A stretch of DNA of 61,157 nucleotides from an uncultured Porphyromonadaceae bacterium (GTDB lineage: Bacteria; Bacteroidota; Bacteroidia; Bacteroidales; Muribaculaceae), in assembly GCA_902462525.1 (NCBI GenBank), contig CABQCA010000001.1, positions 1 to 61,157 on the forward strand, given 5' to 3'. Of this stretch, positions 41,918-49,454 are shown one piece after another (positions within the stretch are counted from its first letter, which is position 1; the number at the start of each line of letters is the position of its first letter). The notes under the pieces are model-generated. The model was not told where the DNA came from, made no database searches, and saw only the letters and a list, made by a program, of their open reading frames with translations. The position numbers and the translations under genes were made by a program.

Positions 41918-43765
41918 TTAGTCCTCCATAAGTTTAGATGTTTTCTCCACAAGCTCGCCCACGCTGAAGGGCTGGCCCTGGATTTTGTTGATCCGCAGAA
42001 TCTGGCGGCCGTTGAAGCGTGCCTGCAGATAGTCGGCGAACATGCCGGTGTTGAGCTCGGCCACGATGATGCGTCTGTAGCGTGCGAGCACCTCGGCTGT
42101 GTTGGCCGGCAGCGGGTTGATGTAGCGGAAATGTGCGAATGCCACGGGGCGTCCGGCGGCGTTGAGTTCTTCGGCGGCGGTGCGCAGGTGGCCGTAAGTT
42201 CCGCCCCAGCCAATGAGCAGTGTGTCGGCGTCGGGATTGCCGAGTACTTCGAGGGCCGGGATATCGTCGGCGATACGGGCTATTTTTTCGCGGCGGAGCA
42301 TCACCATTTTCTCATGGTTGGCAGGGTCGGTGGAAATGGCCCCGGTCACGGCGTCTTTCTCAAGGCCGCCGAGACGGTGAGTGGCGCCTTCAGTGCCTCC
42401 GACAGGCCAGTACCGGCCGAGGTTGTCGCGGCGGGTGTAGGCCTTCCAGCTGCCGTCGGCAAGCATTTCGGCGGGAACATCGGGTGTTTTGATTGCGGGA
42501 TATTCGTCGGCGTCGGGCACACGCCATGCCGACGAGCCGTTGCCGATGAAGGCATCGCTGAGCAGAATCACAGGGGTGCTGTGCTCGATTGCTATGCGGC
42601 ATGCCTCGAAAGCCATGGTGAAGCAGTCGGTAGGTGAGTCGGGGGCTACGACGGCAACGGGACTCTCGCCGTTGCGGCCGTAGAGTGCCTGCATGAGGTC
42701 GGTCTGTTCGGTTTTGGTGGGAAGGCCCGTGGAAGGTCCGCCCCGCTGAACATCAATGACAACCAGAGGCAGTTCTGCGATAACAGCCAGACCGATGCCT
42801 TCGCTCTTTAGAGCGAGGCCCGGACCTGAAGTCGATGTCACGGCGAGACTTCCCGCAAATGAGGCGCCGATTGCCGAGCATACTCCGGCGATTTCGTCCT
42901 CCATCTGGCAGGCTTTCACGCCGAGGTCCTTGCGCTTGGCCAGCTCGTGAAGGATATCGGTGGCCGGGGTGATGGGGTAGGAGCCGAGGTAAAGCGGACG
43001 TCCGCATTTTTCGGAGGCCATAATCAGTCCCCATGCCGTTGCGGTGTTGCCGTTGATGTCGGTGTAGACTCCCGGCCGCGGGTCTTCGGTCTCGATTTTG
43101 TAGGTGCTTACCGAGGCGTGGATATTGTGACCGTAGTCGAAACCGGCCTGAAGCACCTTGGCATTGGCCTCGTAAACGGCGGGTTTCCTGGCGAATTTTT
43201 TATGGAGATGGCGCAGGGCGCTTTCGAGCGGGCGGTCGAAGAGCCAGCACACCAGGCCGAGTGCGAATATGTTGCGGCATTTGAGCACGCTGCGGTTGTC
43301 GAGGCCGCTTTCGGCGAGGGCTGCCTTAGTGAGCGATGTCACAGGCACTTCGAGCACCTGGGCCTTGATGCCGAGTTCTTCAAAGGGGCGGTCGGTGGCA
43401 TACTGTGCTTTTTTGAGATCTGCTTCGCGGAACGAATCGATGTCGACGATAATCACGCCGCCCGGCTTGAGGAATTTATGGTTTGTCTTGAGGGCGGCGG
43501 CGTTCATAGCCACCAGTACATCGGCAGCGTCGCCGGGAGTGTGGACGCCGGTGCCGACACTTACCTGAAAGCCCGAAACGCCGCTCAGCGAACCCTGCGG
43601 AGCACGGATCTCAGCCGGATAGTCGGGAAAGGTGGACACCTGATTGCCCAGGCCTGCCGACACGTTGGTGAAGATGTTGCCTGCAAGCTGCATGCCGTCG
43701 CCGGAGTCGCCGGAGAAGCGCACCACCACCTTGTCGAGAACTTTTACTGTTGCTTTATCCAACAT
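41918..43765 (-). CDS. korA: 2-oxoglutarate:ferredoxin oxidoreductase, fused gamma-alpha subunit
   Basis: 615 residues from ATG 43765 (MLDKATVKVLDKVVVRFSG). The gamma domain (about 1-190) starts with VVRFSGDSGDGMQLAGNIF. The alpha domain then has YPITPATDILHELA and SGPGLALKSEGIGLA, RGGPSTGLPTKTEQ, and a transketolase-C-like part with TLLIGWGGTYGH. The fused gamma-alpha order is normal in Bacteroidetes. Transcription starts at a TAACTTTG box about 80 nt upstream. Confidence 0.9.
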   Translation of the reverse strand: MLDKATVKVLDKVVVRFSGDSGDGMQLAGNIFTNVSAGLGNQVSTFPDYPAEIRAPQGSLSGVSGFQVSVGTGVHTPGDAADVLVAMNAAALKTNHKFLKPGGVIIVDIDSFREADLKKAQYATDRPFEELGIKAQVLEVPVTSLTKAALAESGLDNRSVLKCRNIFALGLVCWLFDRPLESALRHLHKKFARKPAVYEANAKVLQAGFDYGHNIHASVSTYKIETEDPRPGVYTDINGNTATAWGLIMASEKCGRPLYLGSYPITPATDILHELAKRKDLGVKACQMEDEIAGVCSAIGASFAGSLAVTSTSGPGLALKSEGIGLAVIAELPLVVIDVQRGGPSTGLPTKTEQTDLMQALYGRNGESPVAVVAPDSPTDCFTMAFEACRIAIEHSTPVILLSDAFIGNGSSAWRVPDADEYPAIKTPDVPAEMLADGSWKAYTRRDNLGRYWPVGGTEGATHRLGGLEKDAVTGAISTDPANHEKMVMLRREKIARIADDIPALEVLGNPDADTLLIGWGGTYGHLRTAAEELNAAGRPVAFAHFRYINPLPANTAEVLARYRRIIVAELNTGMFADYLQARFNGRQILRINKIQGQPFSVGELVEKTSKLMED

Positions 43766-43845
43766 GATAAGGATAGTTGTTTGTGTTTTTGTATTCGATT
43801 TAAGAGCTTTGGAGCGGCAACGCAACGCCGCGCCCTAACGCGCTG

Positions 43846-43853
43846 CAAAGTTA
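43846..43853 (-). promoter_or_regulatory. -7 box TAACTTTG of korAB
   Basis: Minus-strand -7 element; the leader to ATG 43765 is about 75 nt and GC-rich. Confidence 0.65.
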
Positions 43854-43949
43854 AGAATTTTTATTGAAGTTATTCTACGAAACTAAAAAACTTTAAGCAT
43901 TATTCTGACTGCAGAAACAGGGGTGCGGGAGTTTATAAACGGCTGTTTT

Positions 43950-44172
43950 GGAAAAATGAAGCGGGACGTCGTCGCGACGCCCCGAATCTAATACACAATT
44001 ATCTATAAAACAACTATTTTGTCCATGAGTCTTTTTTAGAGAAGGCGGTCACAAGCAGTGGCCGCTTCCGTCAGTCTCTGACGGGAAACGGTACCAAAGC
44101 CGTTTTTATGCGGCGCATAAAACAAAGGGATTGCCATGCAAGCCAATACTCAACTTTGGTCACGTTTTTTAG
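43950..44172 (-). ncRNA. structured non-coding RNA candidate (about 220 nt)
   Basis: Between korA and the WYL gene lies a stretch of nearly 500 bp with no normal gene. On the minus strand it has a near-consensus promoter (44178), then four consecutive hairpins: TTTTATGC/GCATAAAA (44104-44122), AAACGG/CCGTTT (44086-44105), CCGTCAG/CTGACGG (44068-44084) and GCGGCCAC/GTGACCGC with one mismatch (44045-44065). ACCAAAG (44154-44160) can also pair with CTTTGGT (44092-44098). It ends at a terminator-like hairpin (43963-43983) and TTTTT. A 33-codon frame (44137 to 44036) runs through the hairpins, so a tiny protein cannot be excluded. 6S RNA or another Bacteroidales sRNA are possible; I cannot name it. 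One stem (44045) pairs better on the plus strand, so strand is not fully certain. Confidence 0.6.
43952..43983 (-). terminator. terminator of the ncRNA candidate
   Basis: GGGGCGTCG-CGA-CGACGTCCC (9 bp, one G-U on the minus strand, a mismatch on the plus strand) followed 6 nt later by TTTTT. The strand preference supports minus-strand transcription. Confidence 0.6.
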
Positions 44173-44177
44173 TGTCG

Positions 44178-44185
44178 CAAAATTA
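44178..44185 (-). promoter_or_regulatory. promoter of the ncRNA candidate
   Basis: TAATTTTG with a TTTG -33 element about 20 nt upstream, one of the best promoters in the window. It starts after the WYL stop codon, with no ordinary gene in front of it. Confidence 0.7.
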
Positions 44186-44258
44186 TAAATAATTGCAATT
44201 CTTCTCAAAAAAAATATGTTAAAAATTTCTAAAGCGCTCAACATCACAAATATCCGTC

Positions 44259-45182
44259 TTAATTTTCAAAGGATTGTGAGGAGCCGGCCGATTTTTTATA
44301 GTACCTGAGGGCGGTTTCGAGTTCGGTGCGGACCATGGCCCGTAATTCGGAAGGTTCGAGCACTTCCACTCGCGGACCGTATGACAGAAGTTCTGCCACA
44401 AGGTCGGGAGTGATGCGCATTTGATAGTAGAAGATGGAGTAGCGGTCGTGTATGACCTCATTCTGGCTCCGGTGCAGAGGCAAAGCACGGAAGTACTTGG
44501 CCTGGCCCGGGTCGGTGCGCAATGCCACGCGGCGCACTTCGCCTTTGCTTGAGACAATGCCGAAGGAATAGCGGAAATACTCGTCGAAGTCGAATGTCGG
44601 ATCGATTTCGAAGGTGTCGCTCAGTATGTTGAGCGTGCCTATGCGGTCGAGTGCGTAGGTTTTGATGCGGTTCTCCCCGACGTTTCGGCCGGTCAGGTAC
44701 CAGCGTTGCCGGAATATCTTGAGGAAGTAGGGTTCGAGAGTGACGTTGCCGGGGCGTGTGCGGTAGTAGGGCTGATAGTCGAAGTGCAGTGTTTTATTTT
44801 CGCGCATGGCATCGATGGCCGGTGCCAGATGACGGCGCGCCGAGGGTACTTCTTCGACGAAAATACGGCCGGCGAGTTCGCGTGAGTTGGCAAGCACATC
44901 GTTTACGGCGGCTCCGTTGAGCAGCCATTCGGTCATTTCCTGGCTGTGCGGGCCGTCCTCGTCGATATAGTATTCGTAGGTTCGCGGATCGCATTTTATG
45001 TCGACACAGAATAGTTCTTCGATGGCTTCGCGATAGTTGAAGAATGTGCGCCGGGGCATTGGCTTGCCGTTGCCGAAAAGAGAGCGGCTCCAGCAGTCGT
45101 CGAACTCGGCCCGCGACATGCGGCCATGGCGCCGGATGGTATCGATCATCCAGAGGTAGCGGCGGAAAAGGTCTTTGGCCAT
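44259..45182 (-). CDS. WYL-domain transcriptional regulator
   Basis: 307 residues. An N-terminal winged-helix region (about 1-65: RYLWMIDTIRRHGRMSRAEF) precedes the WYL domain (about 120-200) with LHFDYQPYYRTRPG, LEPYFLKIFRQRWYLTGRN and IKTYALDRIGTL, and a C-terminal WCX-type region. WYL regulators bind ligands, often nucleic acids or nucleotides, and control DNA-damage and defence genes. It begins 30 nt after the symporter stop without its own -7 box, so it is probably cotranscribed with namZ and the symporter, which may be its regulatory targets. Confidence 0.88.
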   Translation of the reverse strand: MAKDLFRRYLWMIDTIRRHGRMSRAEFDDCWSRSLFGNGKPMPRRTFFNYREAIEELFCVDIKCDPRTYEYYIDEDGPHSQEMTEWLLNGAAVNDVLANSRELAGRIFVEEVPSARRHLAPAIDAMRENKTLHFDYQPYYRTRPGNVTLEPYFLKIFRQRWYLTGRNVGENRIKTYALDRIGTLNILSDTFEIDPTFDFDEYFRYSFGIVSSKGEVRRVALRTDPGQAKYFRALPLHRSQNEVIHDRYSIFYYQMRITPDLVAELLSYGPRVEVLEPSELRAMVRTELETALRYYKKSAGSSQSFEN

Positions 45183-45212
45183 TATTTTTATAGGTTTAAT
45201 TTTTTGAAGTTC

Positions 45213-46661
45213 CTACTTCTTGATCGAAAGAAGGCGCAGACCGATTACGGTGTAGATGGCGTTGATTATCAGGAGCTCGAAACTCGTCTGGTAGCCGAAA
45301 AGCTGATTCAGAGCCCACTGCGTGACCCACGAAAGGCAAGGAGCGGTAATGCAAACTGCGGGGACTAAACGGTCGCGCACGGGTTTGCTCCAGAACATGC
45401 CGTAGACGAAGAGGCCCAGAATAGGCCCGTAGGTGTAGGACGCGAGGGTGTAGACAGCAGAGATGGCGTCCTGATCGCTGATGTAGTAGAACACAATGAT
45501 TACCAGGCCCATGATTGCCGACATGCCCATGTGCACCATCTTTCGTGTGCGGGTGAGGCCGGCTTCGTCCTTCTTTTTATGGGCAGCGAGGATATCGACG
45601 GTATAGGAGGTTGTAAGCGATGTCAATGCCGAGCCGGCAGCGGCGTACGCCGCCGACACCAGCCCCAGAATGAAGAGGACACCCACGACAAGCGGTACGT
45701 CGGGGTGTGTGGCCACAAGACCGAAGATGTCATCGCTTTTGGCCGGGTGCCCTATGCCCTTGGTGTCGAGGAATATGACGAGCAGCGTGCCCAGCAGGAG
45801 GAAGAGTGCTATCACGAAAAACTGGGTTATGCCGCTGACAATTAGGTTTTTCTGACTTTGCGAACTGTTGCGGCACGCCAACGTGCGCTGCATAAGGTCC
45901 TGGTCGAGACCTGTCATGGCGATGGCAAGAAACACGCCGGCGAGGAACTGCTTCCAGAAGTAGGTGGCTTCCTTGGGATTGTCGAAGAAAAATATGCGGC
46001 ACGACGGGTGGGCGGCAATGGCATCGGTCAGTTCACCGAACGAATAGCCCAGGTTTGCGGCCACAAAATAGATGCACAGCACCACCGACATTATCAGACA
46101 GAAGCTCTTGATGGTGTCGGTCCATATCACGGTTTTCACACCTCCCTGCAGAGTGTAGAGCCATATGAGGGCTATTGTCACGATAACATTGAAAATAAAC
46201 GGAATATGGAGTGGCGAAAACACCAGCAGCTGAAGTACGGCACACACTACGAAGAAACGTACCGACGCGCCGAGCATTTTCGACAGGAAGAAGAACCAGG
46301 CACCTGTGCGGTAGGTCGACTGCCCGAAGCGTTCTTCGAGATAACCGTAGATGGAGATTAGATTGCGTTTGTAGAATAGCGGTACAAGCACGTAGGCAAT
46401 CAGAGCGTAGCCCACGATGAACCCCAGTACCATCTGGAGATAGGAGTAGCCTTTGGCGGCCACCATGCCCGGCACCGAGATGAAAGTGACGCCCGAGATA
46501 GCCGCGCCCATCATGGCGAAGGCGACGACGGGCCATGGCGCACGGCGGTTGCCGGTGAAGAAGGTGCTGTTGTCGGAACCTCGTGAGGCGAAGTACGACA
46601 CAGCCATCAGCAGGGCGAAATAGCCCGCGATAGTTATTATGACGATAGTCGGTAGGGACAT
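45213..46661 (-). CDS. sodium:solute symporter (SSS family)
   Basis: 482 residues with about 13 hydrophobic segments. Recognisable SSS features: FFTGNRRAPWPVVAFAMMGAAISGVTFI near the start (helix 1 sodium site), QGGVKTVIWTDTIKSFCLI, and GLDQDLMQRTLACR. A sodium-driven transporter of sugars, amino acids or similar solutes. It follows namZ, so uptake of MurNAc or muropeptide-derived products is the natural hypothesis. Octamer repeat arrays lie between it and namZ. Confidence 0.9.
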   Translation of the reverse strand: MSLPTIVIITIAGYFALLMAVSYFASRGSDNSTFFTGNRRAPWPVVAFAMMGAAISGVTFISVPGMVAAKGYSYLQMVLGFIVGYALIAYVLVPLFYKRNLISIYGYLEERFGQSTYRTGAWFFFLSKMLGASVRFFVVCAVLQLLVFSPLHIPFIFNVIVTIALIWLYTLQGGVKTVIWTDTIKSFCLIMSVVLCIYFVAANLGYSFGELTDAIAAHPSCRIFFFDNPKEATYFWKQFLAGVFLAIAMTGLDQDLMQRTLACRNSSQSQKNLIVSGITQFFVIALFLLLGTLLVIFLDTKGIGHPAKSDDIFGLVATHPDVPLVVGVLFILGLVSAAYAAAGSALTSLTTSYTVDILAAHKKKDEAGLTRTRKMVHMGMSAIMGLVIIVFYYISDQDAISAVYTLASYTYGPILGLFVYGMFWSKPVRDRLVPAVCITAPCLSWVTQWALNQLFGYQTSFELLIINAIYTVIGLRLLSIKK

Positions 46662-46666
46662 GGGGT

Positions 46667-46722
46667 TTAGGAGGTTAGGAGGGAAGGAAATTAGGAGGTT
46701 AAGATATTAGGATATTAGGAGG
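46667..46722. repeat. octamer tandem array upstream of the symporter gene
   Basis: Seven 8-bp units in strict register: TTAGGAGG, TTAGGAGG, GAAGGAAA, TTAGGAGG, TTAAGATA, TTAGGATA, TTAGGAGG. It begins 6 bp from the symporter ATG and so lies in its 5' untranslated region. Confidence 0.8.
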
Positions 46723-46767
46723 AATTTTGATACGCCATTCATGGCGCCTCACTCGACAAAGACATTT

Positions 46768-46822
46768 CAGCCCGTCAGCCCGTCAGCCTGTCAGCCCGTC
46801 AGCCCGTCAGCCTGTCAGCCTA
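46768..46822. repeat. octamer tandem array downstream of namZ
   Basis: Nearly seven 8-bp units CAGCC(C/T)GT in strict register, ending 2 bp from the namZ stop codon. Its unit differs from the neighbouring array, and the pattern CCT at every third unit suggests a higher-order 24-bp period. The 45-bp between the two arrays shows nothing else. Confidence 0.85.
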
Positions 46823-46824
46823 AA

Positions 46825-47994
46825 CTACTCGGGATAAAGGAGATAAGGTGCCCTTTGTTTTTTGAATTTTTCGACATCGCCGGCCCATGAGGCTTTTATC
46901 TCGGCGGCGCTGCGGCCTTCCTCGATCATGCCGCGGATGTCTCCGCGACCGATGAGAAGTTCGAAGAAAGAACGGAAAAACTTGTCGCCCATGCCGAGGT
47001 CGCGGTAGGCATCGATGAGATACTCAAGATTAATTCCCCGGGCGATGGCATCTTCGTCGGTCATGCCGCGCAAATCCACACCGTGGCAGAGTTTATCGAG
47101 TTGCGGCGGATTTTTGGCCCCGGGCATGCTGCGCGGCGTAAAACTGAAGTTGCGGTTCTTCATGTCGGGGTGTCCGTAGATTTCGAACGGTGCGTCGGTG
47201 CCGCGGCCCAGACTCACGGGCGTGGCCTCGAAATAGCACATCGACGGATAGAGGTACACCGCCAGCATAGACTTGAGATTTGGCGACGGTGCCACCGGCA
47301 GAGTGTAGCGTGTTGAGTGGGTGTAGCCCAGACACGGCACTACTGTCAGACCGACCTTTCCATCGTCGGCCAGCCAGCCCTCGCCGTTTGCCATGCGCGC
47401 AAGCTCGCCGAGGGTCATGCCGTGGACCACAGGAATGGGGAGCCGCCCAACCCCCGAGGCATATTTCATGTCGAGAATCGGACCGTCGACAGTCATGCCG
47501 TTCGGGTTCGGACGGTCGAGCACCACCACTTCCTTACCATATTTTTTTGCCGCGTTCATCAGGTCGATCATCGTGCAGTAATATGTGTAGAACCGCAGGC
47601 CTACATCCTGAATGTCGACCACAATCACATCGAGACCGTTCATAATCTCTTTCGAAGGCATGCGCTTGTCCTTGCCGCCGTAGAGCGACGCGATTGGAAT
47701 TCCCGTGGGACCGTCGACGCTGTTGCCCACGTGCTCGCCGGCATCGGCGGTGCCGCGGAAACCGTGCTCCGGCGAGAACAGCGTCACCACGTCGACGCCG
47801 TTTTCGAGCAGGAGGTCAAGAGTATGCTTGTCGCCCACTATTCCCGTATGGTTCGAAAACAGCGCCACTCGTTTGCCCTTCAGCACAGGCACATAGCTGT
47901 CGGTGCGTGCCGCTCCTACAGTCACATCTGCGCTGAGCAGAGCCATAGGAGCGAAAATGAGCAAGAAAAGATTCAGTAAAAAGAGTCGTTTCAT
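46825..47994 (-). CDS. namZ: exo-beta-N-acetylmuramidase NamZ (DUF1343)
   Basis: 389 residues from ATG 47994 with signal peptide MKRLFLLNLFLLIFAPMALLSA; the longer frame would begin before the promoter. DUF1343 landmarks: KGKRVALFSNHTGIVG, LFSPEHGFRGTADAGE, YGGKDKRMPS, VVDIQDVGLRFYTY, VLDRPNPNGM, and SLGRGTDAPFEIYGHP. NamZ releases terminal N-acetylmuramic acid from peptidoglycan fragments. Together with the following symporter it forms a plausible periplasmic MurNAc-salvage unit. The leader is almost entirely two interleaved hairpins, so its expression is probably controlled at RNA level. Confidence 0.9.
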   Translation of the reverse strand: MKRLFLLNLFLLIFAPMALLSADVTVGAARTDSYVPVLKGKRVALFSNHTGIVGDKHTLDLLLENGVDVVTLFSPEHGFRGTADAGEHVGNSVDGPTGIPIASLYGGKDKRMPSKEIMNGLDVIVVDIQDVGLRFYTYYCTMIDLMNAAKKYGKEVVVLDRPNPNGMTVDGPILDMKYASGVGRLPIPVVHGMTLGELARMANGEGWLADDGKVGLTVVPCLGYTHSTRYTLPVAPSPNLKSMLAVYLYPSMCYFEATPVSLGRGTDAPFEIYGHPDMKNRNFSFTPRSMPGAKNPPQLDKLCHGVDLRGMTDEDAIARGINLEYLIDAYRDLGMGDKFFRSFFELLIGRGDIRGMIEEGRSAAEIKASWAGDVEKFKKQRAPYLLYPE

Positions 47995-48010
47995 GTGATA
48001 TTGACATAAG

Positions 48011-48052
48011 TTTCGCAAGTTTTCAACTTGAGCTTGCGAAAGTTGAAAACTT
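48011..48052 (-). promoter_or_regulatory. namZ leader with two interleaved, mutually exclusive hairpins
   Basis: TTTCGCAAG (48011-48019) is complementary to CTTGCGAAA (48033-48041), while AAGTTTTCAACTT (48017-48029) is complementary to AAGTTGAAAACTT (48040-48052). The segments alternate, so the stems exclude each other or form a pseudoknot. It lies between the promoter at 48063 and ATG 47994. It looks like an RNA switch or a compound operator. Confidence 0.6.
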
Positions 48053-48062
48053 GATTTAGCCG

Positions 48063-48070
48063 TAAAGATA
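48063..48070 (-). promoter_or_regulatory. -7 box TATCTTTA of namZ
   Basis: One base off TAnnTTTG; leader about 60 nt. Confidence 0.55.
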
Positions 48071-48166
48071 CGACTAAAAAGCGGAAAACAGAGCAAAACA
48101 TGCGCACATAATTCTTAACAAATATTAAAAAGCGCTTCCGGCTCTTGCGGTGCCAAAAAAAATGTC

Positions 48167-48174
48167 TACCTTTG
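48167..48174 (+). promoter_or_regulatory. promoter of tRNA-Ala
   Basis: TACCTTTG with TTG 19 nt upstream (48145-48147), about 18 nt before the mature tRNA. Confidence 0.75.
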
Positions 48175-48191
48175 CAACGCAAACAACGCAA

Positions 48192-48265
48192 GGGGCACTA
48201 GCTCATCTGGCTAGAGCGCGACACTGGCAGTGTCGAGGTGAGCGGTTCGAGTCCGCTGTGCTCCA
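48192..48265 (+). tRNA. tRNA-Ala (anticodon GGC)
   Basis: Acceptor GGGGCAC pairs with GTGCTCC (one G-U). D-stem GCTC/GAGC, anticodon stem CGACA/TGTCG with loop CTGGCAG giving GGC, and T-arm AGCGG-TTCGAGT-CCGCT are all intact. Discriminator is A; CCA is not encoded. 74 nt, single gene. Confidence 0.95.
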
Positions 48266-48269
48266 CATT

Positions 48270-48306
48270 AAAGCGAATTCAGATGGTAATCTGAGTTCGC
48301 TTTTTT
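48270..48306 (+). terminator. terminator of tRNA-Ala
   Basis: AAGCGAATTCAGAT and ATCTGAGTTCGCTT pair around GGTA, followed by TTTTTT. Confidence 0.85.
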
Positions 48307-48326
48307 GTTATATCATTATAAATGAC

Positions 48327-48334
48327 TATATTTG
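48327..48334 (+). promoter_or_regulatory. -7 box TATATTTG of mntA-hepT
   Basis: It lies 6 nt before ATG 48341, implying a nearly leaderless mRNA or a start at the later in-frame ATGs 48356 or 48362. Confidence 0.6.
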
Positions 48335-48340
48335 CGGTGT

Positions 48341-48652
48341 ATGAAGCTGATAGAAATGAATATGGACAAGATAGTTGCCCTGTGCAGGAAGTACAGGGTC
48401 GCCAAGCTGTGGGTTTTCGGCTCCATACTCACCCCGCGATTCAACGACGAGAGCGACATAGATTTTCTTGTCGATTTCGATGAAAAGCATATCGACTTGC
48501 TTGACTACGCAGATAATTTTTTCAACTTTATTCATGAAATTGAGGCCGTTGTTGGGCGGAAAGTGGATGTGGTTGTAAACAAGTCGATTAAGAATCGCTT
48601 CTTCCGCGCCGAGGTCGACGAAACCCGCAAATTGTTATGGAGCGTGCAATAA
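48341..48652 (+). CDS. mntA: MntA-type minimal nucleotidyltransferase antitoxin
   Basis: 103 residues from ATG 48341 (alternatives 48356, 48362). The nucleotidyltransferase signature is LWVFGSILTPRFNDESDIDFLVDF, with G-S and D-x-D in the right spacing (the usual G-x-R-D loop is altered to PRFNDESD). MntA neutralises its partner HepT by adding AMP groups to a Tyr next to the active site. It overlaps the HepT gene by 16 nt, the standard arrangement for type VII toxin-antitoxin loci. Confidence 0.88.
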   Translation: MKLIEMNMDKIVALCRKYRVAKLWVFGSILTPRFNDESDIDFLVDFDEKHIDLLDYADNFFNFIHEIEAVVGRKVDVVVNKSIKNRFFRAEVDETRKLLWSVQ

Positions 48653-48972
48653 GTAAAACTCTTGAGGATATTCGCAATGCCATTTTAGAGGTGGATTCTT
48701 TCTTTGAGTCTCGCCTCAGGCGGTTCGACATATATTTGTCGGACGTATGTTTGCGTCGCGCTATCGAGCGTAACATAACAATAATCGGCGAAGCAATGAA
48801 CAGATTGCTTAAAGTCGCCCCCGATATCGAAATATCAGCAGCAAGAAAAATCGTAGATACTCGTAATTATGTGATTCATGGTTATGACAGTGTCACTGAC
48901 GAGATTATGTGGGGTATAGTGATCCGCCACCTGCCATTGCTTAAAGCCGAGGTGGATAGACTCTTGGAGTGA
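48637..48972 (+). CDS. hepT: HepT-type ribonuclease toxin (DUF86)
   Basis: 111 residues, all helical. The HEPN R-x4-H-x-Y motif is intact in DTRNYVIHGYDSV, giving the catalytic Arg and His and the Tyr targeted by AMPylation. N-terminal LEDIRNAILEVDSFF and LRRAIERNITIIGEAMNRL are typical of DUF86. HEPN toxins cleave RNA, often tRNA. It sits next to tRNA-Ala in a lower-GC segment and is followed by a truncated relative of itself. Confidence 0.9.
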   Translation: MERAISKTLEDIRNAILEVDSFFESRLRRFDIYLSDVCLRRAIERNITIIGEAMNRLLKVAPDIEISAARKIVDTRNYVIHGYDSVTDEIMWGIVIRHLPLLKAEVDRLLE

Positions 48973-48995
48973 GAACGGTTCGTTATATCATTTCT

Positions 48996-49109
48996 ATGGA
49001 TAAATCAGTAGAAAAATATCTTGAGGATATGCTTCAGGCGATTTCCGAAATAGAAATGGCCGAAAATAGATTTGGCCGTCAATATGACATTTATAAATTC
49101 GTGCCATGA
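48996..49109 (+). pseudogene. truncated second HepT-like frame (37 aa)
   Basis: The 37-residue frame MDKSVEKYLEDMLQAISEIE..., ending RQYDIYKFVP, aligns by eye with the first 35 residues of the HepT just upstream (LED-x2-AI-E, then R-x-F/YDIY). It has no R-x4-H-x-Y motif, so it cannot be active. Its stop overlaps the next ATG (ATGA). It is probably a remnant of a duplicated or second HEPN toxin. Confidence 0.55.
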
Positions 49110-49450
49110 AGAAGATTGAGGCAAACAAAGGACTCATAGCGGCGTGCGGACTTTACTGCGGTGCGTGCCGTAAGTATCTGTCGGACAAATGCCCCGGTTG
49201 CCATGATAATGAAACGGCTTCGTGGTGTAAGATAAGGTCTTGCGCTAAAGGTAATGGTTATCATTCTTGTGCCGAATGTCGTAAGGATGTAAGCGAGTGC
49301 AAGATATATTCCAATCTTATTGGTAAGATATTCGCTTTTCTTTTCAAATCAGACCGTCCGGCTTGCGTCCGCTACATCCGCGAGCATGGCGAGCAGGCTT
49401 TCGCCGAGGAAATGACTAAACGTAAATGTCAGACAATGAAACGGAAATAA
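49106..49450 (+). CDS. DUF3795 cysteine-rich protein
   Basis: 114 residues. The N-terminal ACGLYCGACRKYLSDKCPGC is the DUF3795 signature, with further cysteines in WCKIRSCAKG, SCAECRKDVSEC and PACVRY, presumably binding metal. Function unknown; DUF3795 genes are common in anaerobes near small oxidoreductases. It is translationally coupled to the HepT remnant upstream and followed by YciI and tautomerase genes. Confidence 0.85.
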   Translation: MKKIEANKGLIAACGLYCGACRKYLSDKCPGCHDNETASWCKIRSCAKGNGYHSCAECRKDVSECKIYSNLIGKIFAFLFKSDRPACVRYIREHGEQAFAEEMTKRKCQTMKRK

Positions 49451-49454
49451 AACC

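Noticed and set aside
40901..43765. Pyruvate:ferredoxin oxidoreductase
   Set aside because: Two-gene organisation with fused gamma-alpha subunit and separate beta fits the Kor type; Bacteroidales PFOR is a single long polypeptide.
44036..44137. Annotating the 33-codon frame inside the ncRNA candidate as a gene
   Set aside because: It coincides exactly with four consecutive hairpins and has no clear ribosome-binding site, so RNA structure explains it better; kept only as an alternative.
48011..48052. Simple intrinsic terminator in the namZ leader
   Set aside because: Neither stem is followed by a T-run in the direction of transcription and the two repeats are interleaved.
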